Source: Glomus cerebriforme
Lineage: Eukaryota > Glomeromycota > Glomeromycetes > Glomerales > Glomeraceae
Assembly: GCA_003550305.1 (NCBI GenBank)
Contig: QKYT01000003.1
Span: 488,904 to 552,903 of the forward strand
DNA length: 64,000 nucleotides
Direction of reading: 5' to 3'
Position numbers and translations under genes: made by a program. The notes under the pieces are model-generated. The model did not search any database. It had not been told where the DNA came from and saw only the letters and a list, made by a program, of their open reading frames with translations. Shown here in pieces: positions 12,163 through 24,131 of this stretch. Positions within the stretch are counted from its first letter, which is position 1, and every line of letters begins with the position of its first letter.

Positions 12163-12457
12163 GCAAAGATAATTAGATTTTTTTATTCACATTATGTAAT
12201 AGCGATATAGTCATGCATAGCGCTTTCGGCCAATTTTTATGTAATGTAGACTGACTACTGGTAATGATTTATTTCATAAATAAAGTATTATTTTTTACCA
12301 GTACATGAGAAACAGATCACGTGTAATGATGTGATGTCTGTGTGACATAAAACCTATATTAATGCCTAGTATTCTCTTTCCTGAGAAATAAAATTTTATT
12401 TCACTCCAGAACGTAACACATTTTTTTATCTGACCCAAATATTCTTATAAAAGCGCT

Positions 12458-13907
12458 ATGTCAACTATCACTCTCAGTTGTTTGGTCGTAAGTGAAAACC
12501 CTTATGAAAATACCTTTGCAGTTGAAATTGATACAATGAAGTTAGTTAGTTTTTTTAGGGACGCTATCAAGAAAAAAAATACACAAGTTTTCGTTAATGT
12601 TGATGTCAAAGATCTCAAGTTATGGAAGGTTGACATTTCCTTTGAAGAAAAAAATAAGAAACTTGAGCTCGTCAACACAAAAATAAACAATATTATTAAG
12701 GAGCACCTTAGTGGAGAGGAACTTTCACCTTTTTTGAAAATTAGAAAACACTTTCCTTTCCAGCCAGCTGATGAACACATATATATTATTGTACAGCGTC
12801 CTGTTGAGACGAAAGAAGTTCACTGCATTGCAATATATAGTCGTAAGTCAAAAAAGTTTTAGTAGACCATAACTCGTGGATAAATAACCTTATCTGCTTT
12901 GAAGTCTTAGCTTTGCACATGTTTCATATTTCTGAATGGAATAGAGGATGAACATATTGTTATAAATTGTGAGTGTGGTGATAATGAAAAGGAAATTATT
13001 TGTTTGGTTGATGATGAGAATTTAGCGGGTGTAATCTGAACTCAAGGATTTAAGGTAGATCTTCCAATCATTGTGAACACATGTGAGTATCATTCTGCTA
13101 TTTTTTGGAAATAAATTACTATAGGTGTAACATAACGCTAACAAAAATTAATTTGGATGTTTTATAGCGCAACAGCCATTTTCATTGTGAACATTTTCCC
13201 AAATCAAGACATTATTTGAATTAACAGCTGATAGTTATATTGATCTTTTCAGATTCGATGAAGAGTTATCTGACACAGCCAATTACGAAAAGATATTGGA
13301 GCACATTTTGGAAAATATAGCTATGAAGTATAAGACCTGCATTCACATCACTAGTGCGAATGAAGCAACAAGACGTGAATTTATTTCTTTCGTTCTTCAC
13401 AGTATTGCCTCTTGCTATGATGGTGAAGTGAAAGTATATCCAGAATATGAGTTATCTGAAAGCTATGGTAAAGGGCCAGTGGATTGGGTTATCAAGATTG
13501 GAGATACGATTATTGTCATTACCAAAGCTAAAAGGGAGGATATTAACCAGGATGTTGATCAGAATGCAATTCAGTTACAAGTTTCATCTCAACATAATAA
13601 AAAGAAATGCATATACAATAAGGCTTTACGTGAAGATGTAATGTATGATATCATTTTGACAGGAGTCGACTGGGTCATAATTAAGTTAGTCACTACTGGC
13701 GAATGTAATGATAATGATAATGAGAATGTTGAGGTATTATTGAGTTCATGAACACCATTTACTTTTCCTATTAATGAGAGTGTGTTCGACAAAAGTCTTA
13801 TGCTTGAAAAACTCAATAAGAATTTGTTTGGGCAAATCAAGTAGGTATTTGATCGCCAGATAGAATCGCAGGAATCATTGAAGCGGGTAAAAACAGAAAA
13901 TAAATAG
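12458..13907 (+). pseudogene. Crinkler with REase-like C-terminal domain, copy B, degraded
   Basis: The header at 12458-12862 (134 codons) is well preserved: TITLSCLVVSE, LKLWKVDISFEEKNKKLELV, then YIIVQRPVETKEVHC. The link to the C-terminal part is broken by stops (12863-13250). From about 13251 a PD-(D/E)XK-type nuclease domain follows: GPVDWVIKIGDTIIVI, then TKAKREDINQDVDQNAIQLQ. A stop at 13749-13751 interrupts the tail, which resumes to 13907. The usual catalytic Glu of the E-x-K motif is Lys here (codon 13524-13526, AAA). Known Crinkler C-terminal domains act in the nucleus; this copy looks inactive at both sequence and catalytic level. Confidence 0.75.
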
Positions 13908-14582
13908 TCATATGTATAGATATTAGCATAGAAAAAATCATCATATATCATGGGCAAAGTCCTGAGCTTTGTATTTATTTTTCGCATATATTAATAAAAA
14001 AAATTGAATTTTGCAAGTATATATGATAAGCGAAAAAATATATAGTCATAGAACTGCCATTCCAGGGCTATAAACAATTTATTTATATCATAATCACGTC
14101 TTAGCAAAATGTTCACGCTAGAGCCAATATATATTCTGGTTCTAAAACACTAGTCTTGGTAAATGCATCATATAATGCACCCAGTCTATGCTTTGAAGGA
14201 GTTAAATTTGAATGATGGAGGAATTTCATAAGCACATCATTCCTCCAAGTTTTCATCTCTTCTTACTCCCAAGTTATTCCTATTAATAATATAGTCAAGT
14301 TATCAATAGAATAGTTCATTTGGATTAGATTCTGGAATGAAGATTGTTTATTTTTTCAAGGATGAATAAACTCATTCCTTTTATAATAGCAGACTCCACA
14401 CTAATAATAAATTTTTCATGAATATCTGCTTTAATTACTAAGATAGATAAAGGTGGAATTATAGTTGTTTCCAAAATTCAATTGGCAAATCTGAAATCCG
14501 AAATTCCATAATCGTAATTAATTACATAATTCCGTAATTAATTAACATTTTGTATAACAATTCAAAATTAACATTTGCTCGC
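13908..14582. other. Non-coding AT-rich DNA
   Basis: No exon recognised. A GTAATTACATAATTC-like motif near 14510 is also found to the left of the left MITE copy (about 9575), in the same orientation. Confidence 0.45.
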
Positions 14583-14978
14583 GATCTAGTGATCCGATTT
14601 TATTGATCTTACCACCATTAAATTTATCTCATTGAGACGAATCTAATGGTATGATTTCATTTCTTTAGCTTCGTTATTGATGAAATTAAAATATTATAAA
14701 CATTTAAAGAGTATTAAAGTCAGAGCATGATCTAATAATTAGATTTAAATGAATTTACCATCATTCGATTCGTCATGATGAGACGATTCTAATGGCGGTA
14801 AAATCATATTTTTAGCATTAATATTGACAAAGTTATGATACTATAAATGTTTAACAATTATTGATATCGGAACACGATCTAGTAATTGAAATTAAATGAT
14901 CTTAATACTATTAGAATCGCCATACTGAGATGAATCGAATGGTGGTAAGATCATCCAAAACGGATCACTAGATGCTGA
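14583..14978 (-). repeat. MITE-like repeat with palindromic modules, right copy
   Basis: Inverted partner of 9716-10081. It has its own short terminal inverted repeats: GATCTAGTGATCC at 14583 and GGATCACTAGATG ending near 14975. Three palindromic modules lie at about 14614-14650, 14758-14796 and 14907-14943. The outer 45 bp at each end (ending in a GATCTTACCACCATT-type stretch) face each other, as in a 395-bp fold-back MITE. Confidence 0.8.
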
Positions 14979-15159
14979 GTTTTTTTTTTATTGTTAACAG
15001 CATATTTTATTTAATAAAGTTCATAAAAAATTACAAATAAAAGAAACAAACATAAATAAAATATATGGATTTCATCATTATCTAGTTTACATAAAGTAAA
15101 ATTATAAAAAGTAAAAACTAATCTATAAAACTACGCTATAAACCTAACATAATAATATA

Positions 15160-15532
15160 CCCAATCAACTACTTCGCAATGAGAGGTAGCAACCAAGTCN
15201 ACCATNNCGANAGTATCNCCTCCAATCCCTTAAAATAAGTTAAAGGAGAGCCGTAACTTAACACCCTGAACTGTCAGATCTATCAGAGGGACCGTTTGGC
15301 CCAAAAGTTTAATCCAGGAGGTACCAAGGGAAAAAGCTTTATCAAGCAAATCTGGTACTAAGGCTGAGGTCAGCGATGGGAGCCTTGAAACCCGAGCAGC
15401 ATCGGCAGAAGCACGTGACATAAGAATGTCTCTAGCGGGAAGCGTAGAGGCCATTATGTGACAATGAGGGAGCCAGGAAATACAAATATATAATCTGTAA
15501 AATAGAATGAATTTTCTTTTGACTTTCTTCAA
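15160..15532 (-). pseudogene. Unclassified open frame in a young repeat
   Basis: A 100-codon frame at 15532-15230 with a locally GC-richer composition. It contains SWLPHCHIMASTLPARDIL and SLGTSWIKLLGQTVPLIDL. Single N bases cluster at 15200-15218 and again at 15548 and 15732, the pattern seen in the other repeated elements of this window, so this is probably a multicopy sequence. I do not recognise the family. It could be a genuine small protein, the 3' part of a retro-element or chance. Confidence 0.3.
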
Positions 15533-15539
15533 AAATTTT

Positions 15540-16100
15540 TATTGTATNATTTTTAATTGTGTCTGCAGATGGTATAAATGCATCCTTACATAAAAGACAA
15601 ATCATTTTCCTAAAATTTTCAGATTTTACGCATATGAAAGGGAGATTATATTTTATGACCCATTCAATAATAAATTTTCTAAAAGTTTTTTTATTATATA
15701 CTTATTAATAAAAATATATAAAAAATAAAAANATTAACATATTTAATATCACAAATAATAAATGTTTTATCATTATATTTACAACTGGTTCTGCTGAATT
15801 ATTTATTACTTCATGAAGTATGGGTTGTCTTTATTGACTTTTTTTTTCATTAGATTATATTTATTTTTTAGGTGACCTGTCAAACCTGAAGTGCTGTCTT
15901 TATTACAAATTATTAAAGTTTTGTAGTAATTGCAATATGCTTTTTTTATTACATCATTAAATACAAAATGAACTCAAGCCCAACTACACTTAGTATTACT
16001 TCTTGTATTTGTTTTTTCAACATTTATATCTGGTTCTGCTTCACGTTCATTTTGATTATTGTCCACTGTCTCTTCAGTTGTCATTAATGTTATTATTATT
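15540..16100 (-). pseudogene. BED-finger/hAT-like transposase remnant
   Basis: Reading leftwards from about 16090: an acidic start (TTEETVDNNQNEREAEPDIN), a degenerate BED-like finger region (CSWA..FILY, then GLTGHLK after allowing frame changes), and near 15600 a stretch FIPSADTIKNTIKIFEESQ, which resembles the segment before the catalytic core of hAT transposases. Multiple stops and frame changes; the catalytic core is not visible. Confidence 0.4.
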
Positions 16101-16239
16101 GAATATTAATTAAAATTAAGATTAAAATTAAAAATTACAAAGAAAAGAAAAGTATAGAGAAAAAAGGAAGTATGAAAAAAAAGAGATTAAAAAAAATATT
16201 GATAAGATTAATCTAGATTGCTAATCTATATATATATAT

Positions 16240-16460
16240 ACAGTATTCAGTAAATAAATCACAAAACTGATATCAATACCGAAATTACTGAAACTGATTG
16301 GTATATTTACCAAAGGATTCAGTTTGGTAAATCACAAAACTGATAATCAGTTCAGTTCAATAATTAATAGTTACTCAGCACAAAGTGCTAAGTAACTGTT
16401 GTATTTGCAATAAGCAATATAATTGGTGAAATTTGCTGAGTGTAGCTCAGCAAATTTTAC
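16240..16460. repeat. Cluster of short inverted and direct repeats
   Basis: A 15-bp stem (GTGAAATTTGCTGAG, 5-base loop, CTCAGCAAATTTTAC) at 16426-16460. An 11-bp imperfect stem TTACTCAGCAC, AAA, GTGCTAAGTAA at 16371-16395. A direct repeat AAATCACAAAACTGATA near 16255 and 16330. It looks like the non-coding end of a small DNA transposon; no protein is encoded. Confidence 0.5.
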
Positions 16461-16810
16461 TGATCATATTCTTATGTAAATACATGTAAGGTACGATAGT
16501 GCCGCAGAGTAACTGTTTTATCAGGCTTAGCTTTTATTAAACTTTTATTATGCATAGTAACTGGTTGTACTAACATAAATCATCAAATAGTAAATGCCTG
16601 ATAATTACTATTACCAATCGAAACCCTAAGGTTGAATTTGTAATGCATTTGTATGTAATATACATTTTATTCTTTTTGTTTCTTTTGATATTTTAATTTG
16701 TTTTTTAGAACTTTTTTTACCTTTTTTGGTTTTATCTTTATTTTTTTGTGAGATTTTTTTTAATGTCACTATTAGTTGAAATAGTTTCACTTTCTTTAGA
16801 TTATTTATTA

Positions 16811-17358
16811 CACTGGTCAAAAACTGATCTATCTTACAGATATCTTACAGATATCTTATAAATATCAGATACCCAAAATGCGGAAAATCTGCTATACATC
16901 GGGTACCCAATATGTATACGTATACTATAGAATTAAAAAATACAATTTATTAATTATCTCGTTATCCAGTGATCATAAAATGATGAAATATAGCTCATTC
17001 GATTCGTCTCACTGAGACGTATCGAATGGTACTAATTTCGCATTTCTAGGTGTGATGGATGCTGAGATATTTGATAAATCGTAAAAAAATAAACAAAAAA
17101 TACAATATCTCGATATCTATCGCACCTAGAAATGCGAAATTAGTACCATTCGATACGTCTCAGTGAGGCGAATCGAATGAGCTATATTTCATCTTTTTAT
17201 GATCACTGAATAACGAGATAATTAATAAATTGTATTTTTTAATTCTATAGTATACATATTGGGTACCCGATGTATAGCAGATTTTCCGCATTTTGGGTAC
17301 CCGATATTTATAAGATATCTGTAAGATATCTGTAAGATAGATCAGTTTTTGACCAGTG
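16811..17358. mobile_element. Fold-back non-autonomous CACTA-like element
   Basis: Nearly the whole 548 bp is one inverted repeat. The left arm is 16811-17052 and the right arm 17123-17358; the pairing continues loosely inward and leaves a loop of only about 25 bases. The ends are CACTGGTCAAAAACTGATC and its inverse. The flanking triplet is TTA on both sides (16808-16810 and 17359-17361), which together with the CACTG end fits the CACTA superfamily. There is no coding capacity. Both arms carry the ATTCGATTCGTCTC palindrome also found in the MITE copies at 9716 and 14583. Confidence 0.85.
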
Positions 17359-19019
17359 TTATTGCATAAAAGATCTTGTATCATGTTTTATATGTTTAAT
17401 ATTTGTTTTATATGTTTTACAATTAAAGGTATTAAAAAATATATTGTATGTTTTACATTAAATGCATTGCTATAAATATAAGTAAAAGATTTAAATTATC
17501 TTTTAATTTATCTATTTTACATGCATCATAATGTTAAATTTGTTAAATGTTTGATAGATTATTTGGGTAATATCTAAATATTTTCAGATATCTGTTAGAT
17601 AATGCAGATATCTAGATATTATCCAGATAAATTTATATCTGATCTGAATAGATAAAATCTAGAATATTCATAGGATATTTATAAAATCTGAATAACAGAT
17701 CCAAACTCTGTAATAAAGTAACCAAATAAATTTGATTATTTAAGATCCAATTATTTATTTAAGCTTTATTAATATGAATATAATAAATTTTTTTAATGCT
17801 TGATAAAGTTGTATTATATAATTAAATGAAATTGATTGTTTTATATTATTAATATCTAATTGTTTATTTAAGCAAATAAACTTTTATTAATACAAGTTAG
17901 ATGATATTGCTAAATTTGTATTAGTAAAATTGATTGTTTTATATTAATATAAACTTTATTTACTGTTAATATGAATTATTTGAGGTCACATGAACAAATA
18001 TTTTAGCATGTGAACTAGCTTCAGACTTAACAATGGTTCACTATTCCCTAGTAATAATTGAGTTGATAGATAATAGGTTTCTATCATTATACAATAATCT
18101 TGATAATTGTTATCAATATTTAATAACAATTTCTGCTTTCTTATTTTATAATTAAATAAAAAAAATAATTTTAATAATAATAAATATTAGACAAAAATAA
18201 TTATTTATATAAGTATTATGCATTATTTTTATAATACTAGTATTGTATAGTATAAGATTAAAGGATAAATAAGTTTTACATACATTACAAACATATTGTT
18301 AACTTATCTGTATTATACTTTAATTTCAGATTTTTTTTAATTAACATAATTAACATATTACTAAATAACAGTTTATTATAACCTTATATTCACTGCTTAA
18401 ATGTAATAATATCAACTAATTTTGGTAATATTATAGCCCAAGTTAAGTCAATTGTTTATAACTATATATAAATATAAATGAGTTTACTGGCTTATTTCAT
18501 TACCAGACAATAATTTTATATCACCTTTCCACTTCAAAAAAACTTTTGTACTAGCATAAATCAAATCATCATACCACTATAATAAAATTCTTTAATGTGA
18601 CTTCAGATAAGAATTAACTTATCTTTACCATCTACAATACCAAAACATTTGTGAAGTATTTAATAATGTAAGTTTCCTCATAATGATAAAAGACCTTTTC
18701 CCTGTCAAGGACGACACAATCCGTAGAAGTTTATCATATATAACCGGTTTACATTGCTGGCAAGTTGATAAAGTAGTAGCCAAAGAAGTTTGCCAGTAAC
18801 TATACGCAATCTTTCTATTTCCTTATTAAACGAGTACGTTGACGCTCACGGAATTTTTTTCCTAAAAATGTATACTCAGAAAATAATCAGAATATAAAAT
18901 AAAAAATTTTATAGGTGGTACAGTTTGCTGTTAAATTTTTTAATAATTGATGATCGGCAAAATGTGACGTTTTTATATTTTCTTAGATCTAAACAGACTA
19001 TACCAACACCATCGTAACG
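17359..19019. other. AT-rich intergenic region upstream of BRE1
   Basis: No coding exon or clear repeat seen. The last few hundred bases before 19020 should hold the BRE1 promoter. The stretch GACGACACAATCCG at 18709 is one of few GC-richer patches. Confidence 0.5.
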
Positions 19020-22000
19020 ATGGAAGACAGGAAAAGGACTTATGCTGAACAAAGTTCGTCTTCATCAGACAAAAGTCCTCCTCCTAAGAGGCAGCTTTTG
19101 TCATCACAACAATCAAGATCAAATCACGGTGTAAATGGCCAAGCCACCTCCTCTTCCAGTAGCTCGAATAGTTACCAGGATTATGCTAATCTGGATATTT
19201 CTGATCCAAAATGGCTTGAGGTTGAGTCTTAAGAATTTAACAAGCGCATTATTTTTTCTTTAAGTACAAGAACAAATGTTTAACCTATATTTTATTAATT
19301 CTCAACAATATTTAGCTTTATCAGAAGGAGGCCATTATCCGTGCTCTACGAGAATATAAACGGGAAGGTGAGCGGATAAATAAGTGGAATGAACAACTTA
19401 GGGAAAAGCAGATCAATTATGAGGACCATTTAAGTGTTGTAAATAGGTGTTGGAGTAAGGTATTTACTGTTTTTATTTCTCATTGATGATTTGTTATATT
19501 ATATACGTATTTTATTTATTTAAGTAATCTTTAAAATAAAATTATCTTAGCTACTAAATGATTTACGAATGATTACATCCAGAGTTGAAGAAGATGGGAA
19601 ATTATCAAACTTAATTCCTTCAGATGGTAATTGATATAATTATTTTAATAACAATAAAAAAGAAAAGTAACTTATTTTTAATTAATAGTATTTTAAGATT
19701 TGTTTTTATTCCTTACCAAAAAATTTAACTTTGATAGTTTATTGCTATTTATATCTAATAGCGAGTGTATTTTAATTATTAACTTGTAAATTTTGATGCT
19801 ATTCAAGAACAACTTCGAGAATCAAAATTCCTTGCCCAAATATCACAATTTGAGCAAGATGATGAAATTATTGAAAAGATTGAGGAATCATTAACTGAAA
19901 AATTTGGAAATACTAAGGAAGTTATTTGTGTTCTACTTGAGAAGGTTATTGCGTGGATAGAACAAAGAAATAAATTAATAAAAACTTTACAAACTGAGAA
20001 AGACCCAGTGTTGAAAGAGAGAAAAGTAATCCAGAATCTTAAGGATGAGAATGAAAGTCTAAATCTTCTCAACTCACGTAATCAGAAGGAACTAGATGAC
20101 TTACAGGCACAGCATCACGCAGTATCATTTGAGGTACATTGGACGTTGCATCAAATATTTTTCTTTTTTATATTTAAGAAAAAATTAAATTTAAATGTTC
20201 ATAATTTTATTATAAATTAAAATAGAAGATTACTATTAAAGACGAATTAGAGAAAACTAAAAATCGACTTGAAGTAGCCGAAGAACGTCTTGAAATAGCT
20301 AAAGATGAGCTTGTTCAGGCAGAAAAGCGTTTAGATAGATCTAAAAGTGTAACTCTTGGATATTGGACACATCCTGGAAGTAATATTTTTGGATCGTCAT
20401 CAACTTCTGAAAATGATAAGGTTATTTTTTTTTAATAATATTTTCCATATAGTTGAAACATTGATATCAATAATTTGTTATTTAATTCCAATAGTCAAGC
20501 CATAATAATCGTCAAACAGAAGAAAATTTAAAACAATTTAAATTTTTGGCCGAATCACGATTAAAAGAATTGGAAGAATTAGCCAACGAACGATCTAAAT
20601 TAAAGGAAGAAATTCACCATCTCCGAGAACAAGTATTAATTTTATGTGTTTTTTTTATTTTATGGTTTATTTTTTGCACGTTAACAATTCTTTCTTATAA
20701 AATAATGTATTAAAGATTAAAAACCTTCCTGAAGATCGTATAATAGAATCTCAAGTGTATCGAAATTTACAAGTGCAATATTTTCATTGTAAAGAAAATT
20801 TGGATTATATGCGAACAGTTATGGATCAGAATAATCGTGAAATGGAAAAAATGATAGCAACACGAAATTCAGCCACAAATCAAATACAAGTGAGATTTTT
20901 ATCTTTTATTTTTTTTTTAGTAAGAGAATAACTTTGAAAACAAAATAAAAGGAGATATGTATACTTATTTAATATAGTAGGTAATGTGGAATAACTAAAA
21001 CAATTCATTCTTCTTCCTTTATATATATAGGAAGAAACCAAACAAGCTATTAAGGAAATGGAAGATCAATTGAATAAGCTGATTCTTGATTTAGATCGAA
21101 TTCGTGCTCAAAGGGATGATGTGTCAATGGAGGTGGATAAATTGAGAGCAATGTTACCACAAGAATTTCGTCAAATATCTGCTCTGCGGGTACTCGCTAA
21201 TGATAGGAAAACAATAATACGTCAGTTAATGACTGAGATTCAGAGACTAAATATGAAGATTGCTGCTAGTGAGGGTAATAAGCAAGCAATGGATTTTTAT
21301 TGTACTCCTTCGGAACCTCCGGACGTTTCTTATGAGGAAATTCAACAAGGAAAAAATTCATTTGAACTAATAAAAAGACAATTATCATATGATCATCATC
21401 TACAGGAGGAATTAAAGTATCTTTTTTTTCCGACTGAATACTAATTTGGATTAACATTTGGTAATAACAATGATATTAATCGTTTTTTTTTTTAAAAAAA
21501 AATCTTTTCTTTAGTAAATCAGAGAAAATAAAAGCCGAGCTCCAAAAAGAATTGGATGAGCTAAAAAATAATATGAACCCTGATATGGGAGATTATCATG
21601 AAGTTTTAACTTCTGAGGCTAGACTAAAACAAGAAGTTGAAGAATTAAAGAGCAGGCTGGATGAATATGATGAGAAATATGGTATCAAAGATCCTGGAGA
21701 TGATCCATTACATATTCTCACCACAAAAATTGAAGAGGCGGAAAAAAAAATTGAGAAAATAGAGTCAGAGTGCGATTACTTAAGAAAAGTGTGTTAACAA
21801 AATCATTTTTTTTTTATTATTTGAAAAAGAAAATTTTAATATTTATCACTTTTTATTATATCATTAATGTTATAGAATGAAAAACAATTGTTACAAGAGC
21901 TTGAAGTTTTAGGGGATCACTGGGCGCGTCAAGATCAGGAAAATACTGTTAAAGTGTTCGAAATTATAGCACATGATGAAAAATTACAAAACGCGCGAGA

Positions 22001-22924
22001 ATCGGTATGAAAACTATTTGAATATTTCATATATGTATATATTATAATTAAATAATAATTAAATATATATACTATTTGAATAGGAAGCAAAAGTGAAACA
22101 GAAATTGAATTCTATATGGATGGAAAATGTTTCTTTGAAAAAACAGAAGAATCATTTATCCACAGTTATTCAGAATCAAACAGATCTCTTACGACAAAAA
22201 GGCTATCTGGAAGAGAATCTTAAATCACAACTGGTTAGTTGCTTTTTATTTTTTATATTTTATAATTTGAGGAGGTTCATTAATTTTTAAAATTTTCAGG
22301 ATAATGCCAACAAAGAATTAGCGTGTTCCAGACAAGTTGTAGATGTACATAAACATAAATTGCATGAATTTACACAACAGAATAAAGATTTAAAAGAAAA
22401 GATTGAAAGAAGTATGGCTTCATACAACGAGGTTTGACATCTTAAGTCTTTGAAAGTAAATATTACTTAAATTTTAGCTTAAATGTTTAATTAGATTACA
22501 TTTGATAACAAAATTTAGAATTCAAAGAAACTTGAAGAGAGCATAAAATTATATGAAAAAGAAGCCCACAAGTCAAGGAGAAGCGCTGAAGAAGCTGAGA
22601 TGTATAAGAGACAAGTTGAAGAGCTTCGAAGGACACAAGTATCAGATACTACTGAACAACAATTAATTCAGAGTTATGAGGTAAATTTTCTTTATTATTT
22701 TTTTCTATTTTAATTTGAAAAGATACTAATTATTTTGTCCAATAATCAAGAAATTACTTAAATGTTCGTCGTGTGCTATTCGATTCAAATCACATTGCTT
22801 ATTGAAGTGTATGCATACATTTTGTAAAGAATGCCTTGAAGCACAAGAAAAAGCACGCAATCGTAAATGTGCAAAATGTGGACTTCCATTTAGTAGTACA
22901 GATATCAAGCAATTGTATCATTAG
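19020..22924 (+). CDS. BRE1: BRE1 E3 ubiquitin ligase (histone H2B)
   Basis: Fourteen exons fit GT-AG and phase: 19020-19220, 19316-19459, 19551-19626, 19808-20133, 20226-20420, 20495-20632, 20716-20889, 21031-21416, 21515-21788, 21876-22004, 22084-22233, 22300-22431, 22519-22680, 22751-22924. The sum is 2661 nt, 886 residues. After a Ser-rich basic N-terminus with KRQ, the early conserved helix reads LYQKEAIIRALREYKR. The middle is almost continuous coiled coil. A C-terminal RING finger spans about residues 834-872 with C834, C837, C849, H851, C854, C857, C869 and C872, ending near DIKQLYH. Bre1 with Rad6 monoubiquitinates histone H2B, which supports elongation and H3 methylation. The last zinc knuckle reads KCAKC rather than the usual KCPKC. 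The first donor (GTTGAG) is weak, so exon 1 is the least certain. Confidence 0.93.
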
Positions 22925-23274
22925 TGTCCCAATTAATTCCAAATTTTTTTATTCCTGAAAATACTAGATTCAAAATTATCTGATTATAATTATTAATTTA
23001 GGTTTTTGGTCAGATCTTCTTGAATTTAGTTTTATTTTCTTTACGAGTAAATTTTTATTACCTTTCTTTGTACAGATTTTCTCTTTAACATCATGTTTTT
23101 TTAATTATTCAATAAATCATTTCAGCAGAAATAAATTCTCAGTTCGTCTTAAATTTAATCATGCAGATCGTTTTGTCGGCATTATAGCTGATTTCGGCTA
23201 GGATTAGCAGCATTGTTACAAAATAAAAATGCCCGAGTCTTGGACACGTAGAAGTATATTCTCTCAAATCAATC
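22925..23274. other. Intergenic, BRE1 to J-protein
   Basis: About 350 bp between two plus-strand genes. It must hold the BRE1 3' end and the next promoter. Nothing else recognised. Confidence 0.5.
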
Positions 23275-24131
23275 ATGATGAATTTAGAAGAAAAAGACTT
23301 AGACCTTTATGAGCTCCTTGAAATTAATTACAATAGCACGAAGGAAGAAATAGATAAAGCATATCGCCGTAAAGCTATGATATATCACCCTGATAAAAAT
23401 CGAAATAACGTTGAAGCAGGTTTGTGTTAAAGGTTGAATTATTTCAATTTTATAAAATAAATTAATTTTTTTCTTTTCTTTTTTTGCATTAAATATCTAA
23501 AAAGCTACAAAAATTTTTCATCAAATATCGGTTGCTTATGAAACTTTAACCGATCCACAGAAAAAACTACAATATGATAATATTTATAAAGCAAAGATTG
23601 AAAGCAAGAAAAGATTTGAAAAGTTGGACACTAAACGAAAGGCTATGAAAGAAGGTGAATTAATTAATATATTATTTCTATCGTTATTTACGTTGTTACT
23701 TAAATAAATTTATTGTTAAAGAACTTGAAGAAAGAGAGAAAGCTGTAAAACAAGCGAAAAAGACCGCAGTTTATACACAAGAATCTTGCGAGGCGAAGAT
23801 TGAACGGATCAGAGAGGAAACAGCCCGAAGAAGACGAGAAAGAGAAGAAAAGTTGCGACTTTTAGCAGATCAAAGGTCAAAAGCATCAACATACAGAACC
23901 AATTCAGCACCATCATCAACAGCATCAAAAAATTCCTTTAAAATTCCAGTATCTTCATCTGTAAGTTTTAATATTATTTTAGAAACCGATTCTTTTCTTT
24001 TAATATATGGTTAATGTGTTCTTTATTCTTTATAGAAGCCAGTGTTCGGATATAGACGAAAAAGCGATTTTGAATCAATTGTTTTGAATAAAATGATTGA
24101 ACGAGAAAAATTAGAAAAAGAAAAACAATAA
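23275..24131 (+). CDS. DNAJC17: DNAJC17/Cwf23-like J-domain protein
   Basis: Four exons: 23275-23419, 23505-23654, 23722-23960, 24036-24131; 630 nt, 209 residues. The N-terminal J domain (about residues 10-75) has the HPD motif within YHPDKNRNN and ends [15 protein letters not shown] long charged coiled coil follows ([15 protein letters not shown] onward), then a Ser-rich linker. The tail [11 protein letters not shown] matches the conserved C-terminus of DNAJC17 proteins. DNAJC17 and yeast Cwf23 are spliceosome-associated Hsp70 co-chaperones. The RNA-recognition motif present in animal DNAJC17 is not seen, so this is a short version. Two adjacent ATGs (23275 and 23278) could start it. Confidence 0.82.

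Larger units (their letters stand above)
9716..14978. mobile_element. Crinkler-bearing segment flanked by inverted repeats
   Basis: The inverted copies 9716-10081 and 14583-14978 enclose about 4.5 kb carrying a helicase/HNH fragment and two Crinkler genes, all decayed and all on the plus strand. This may be a composite mobile segment with long terminal inverted repeats, or simply two MITE insertions around a decayed effector locus. Against a single element: the right copy has its own short terminal inverted repeats (GATCTAGTGATCC and its inverse), and no clear target duplication of the whole segment was found. Confidence 0.4.
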
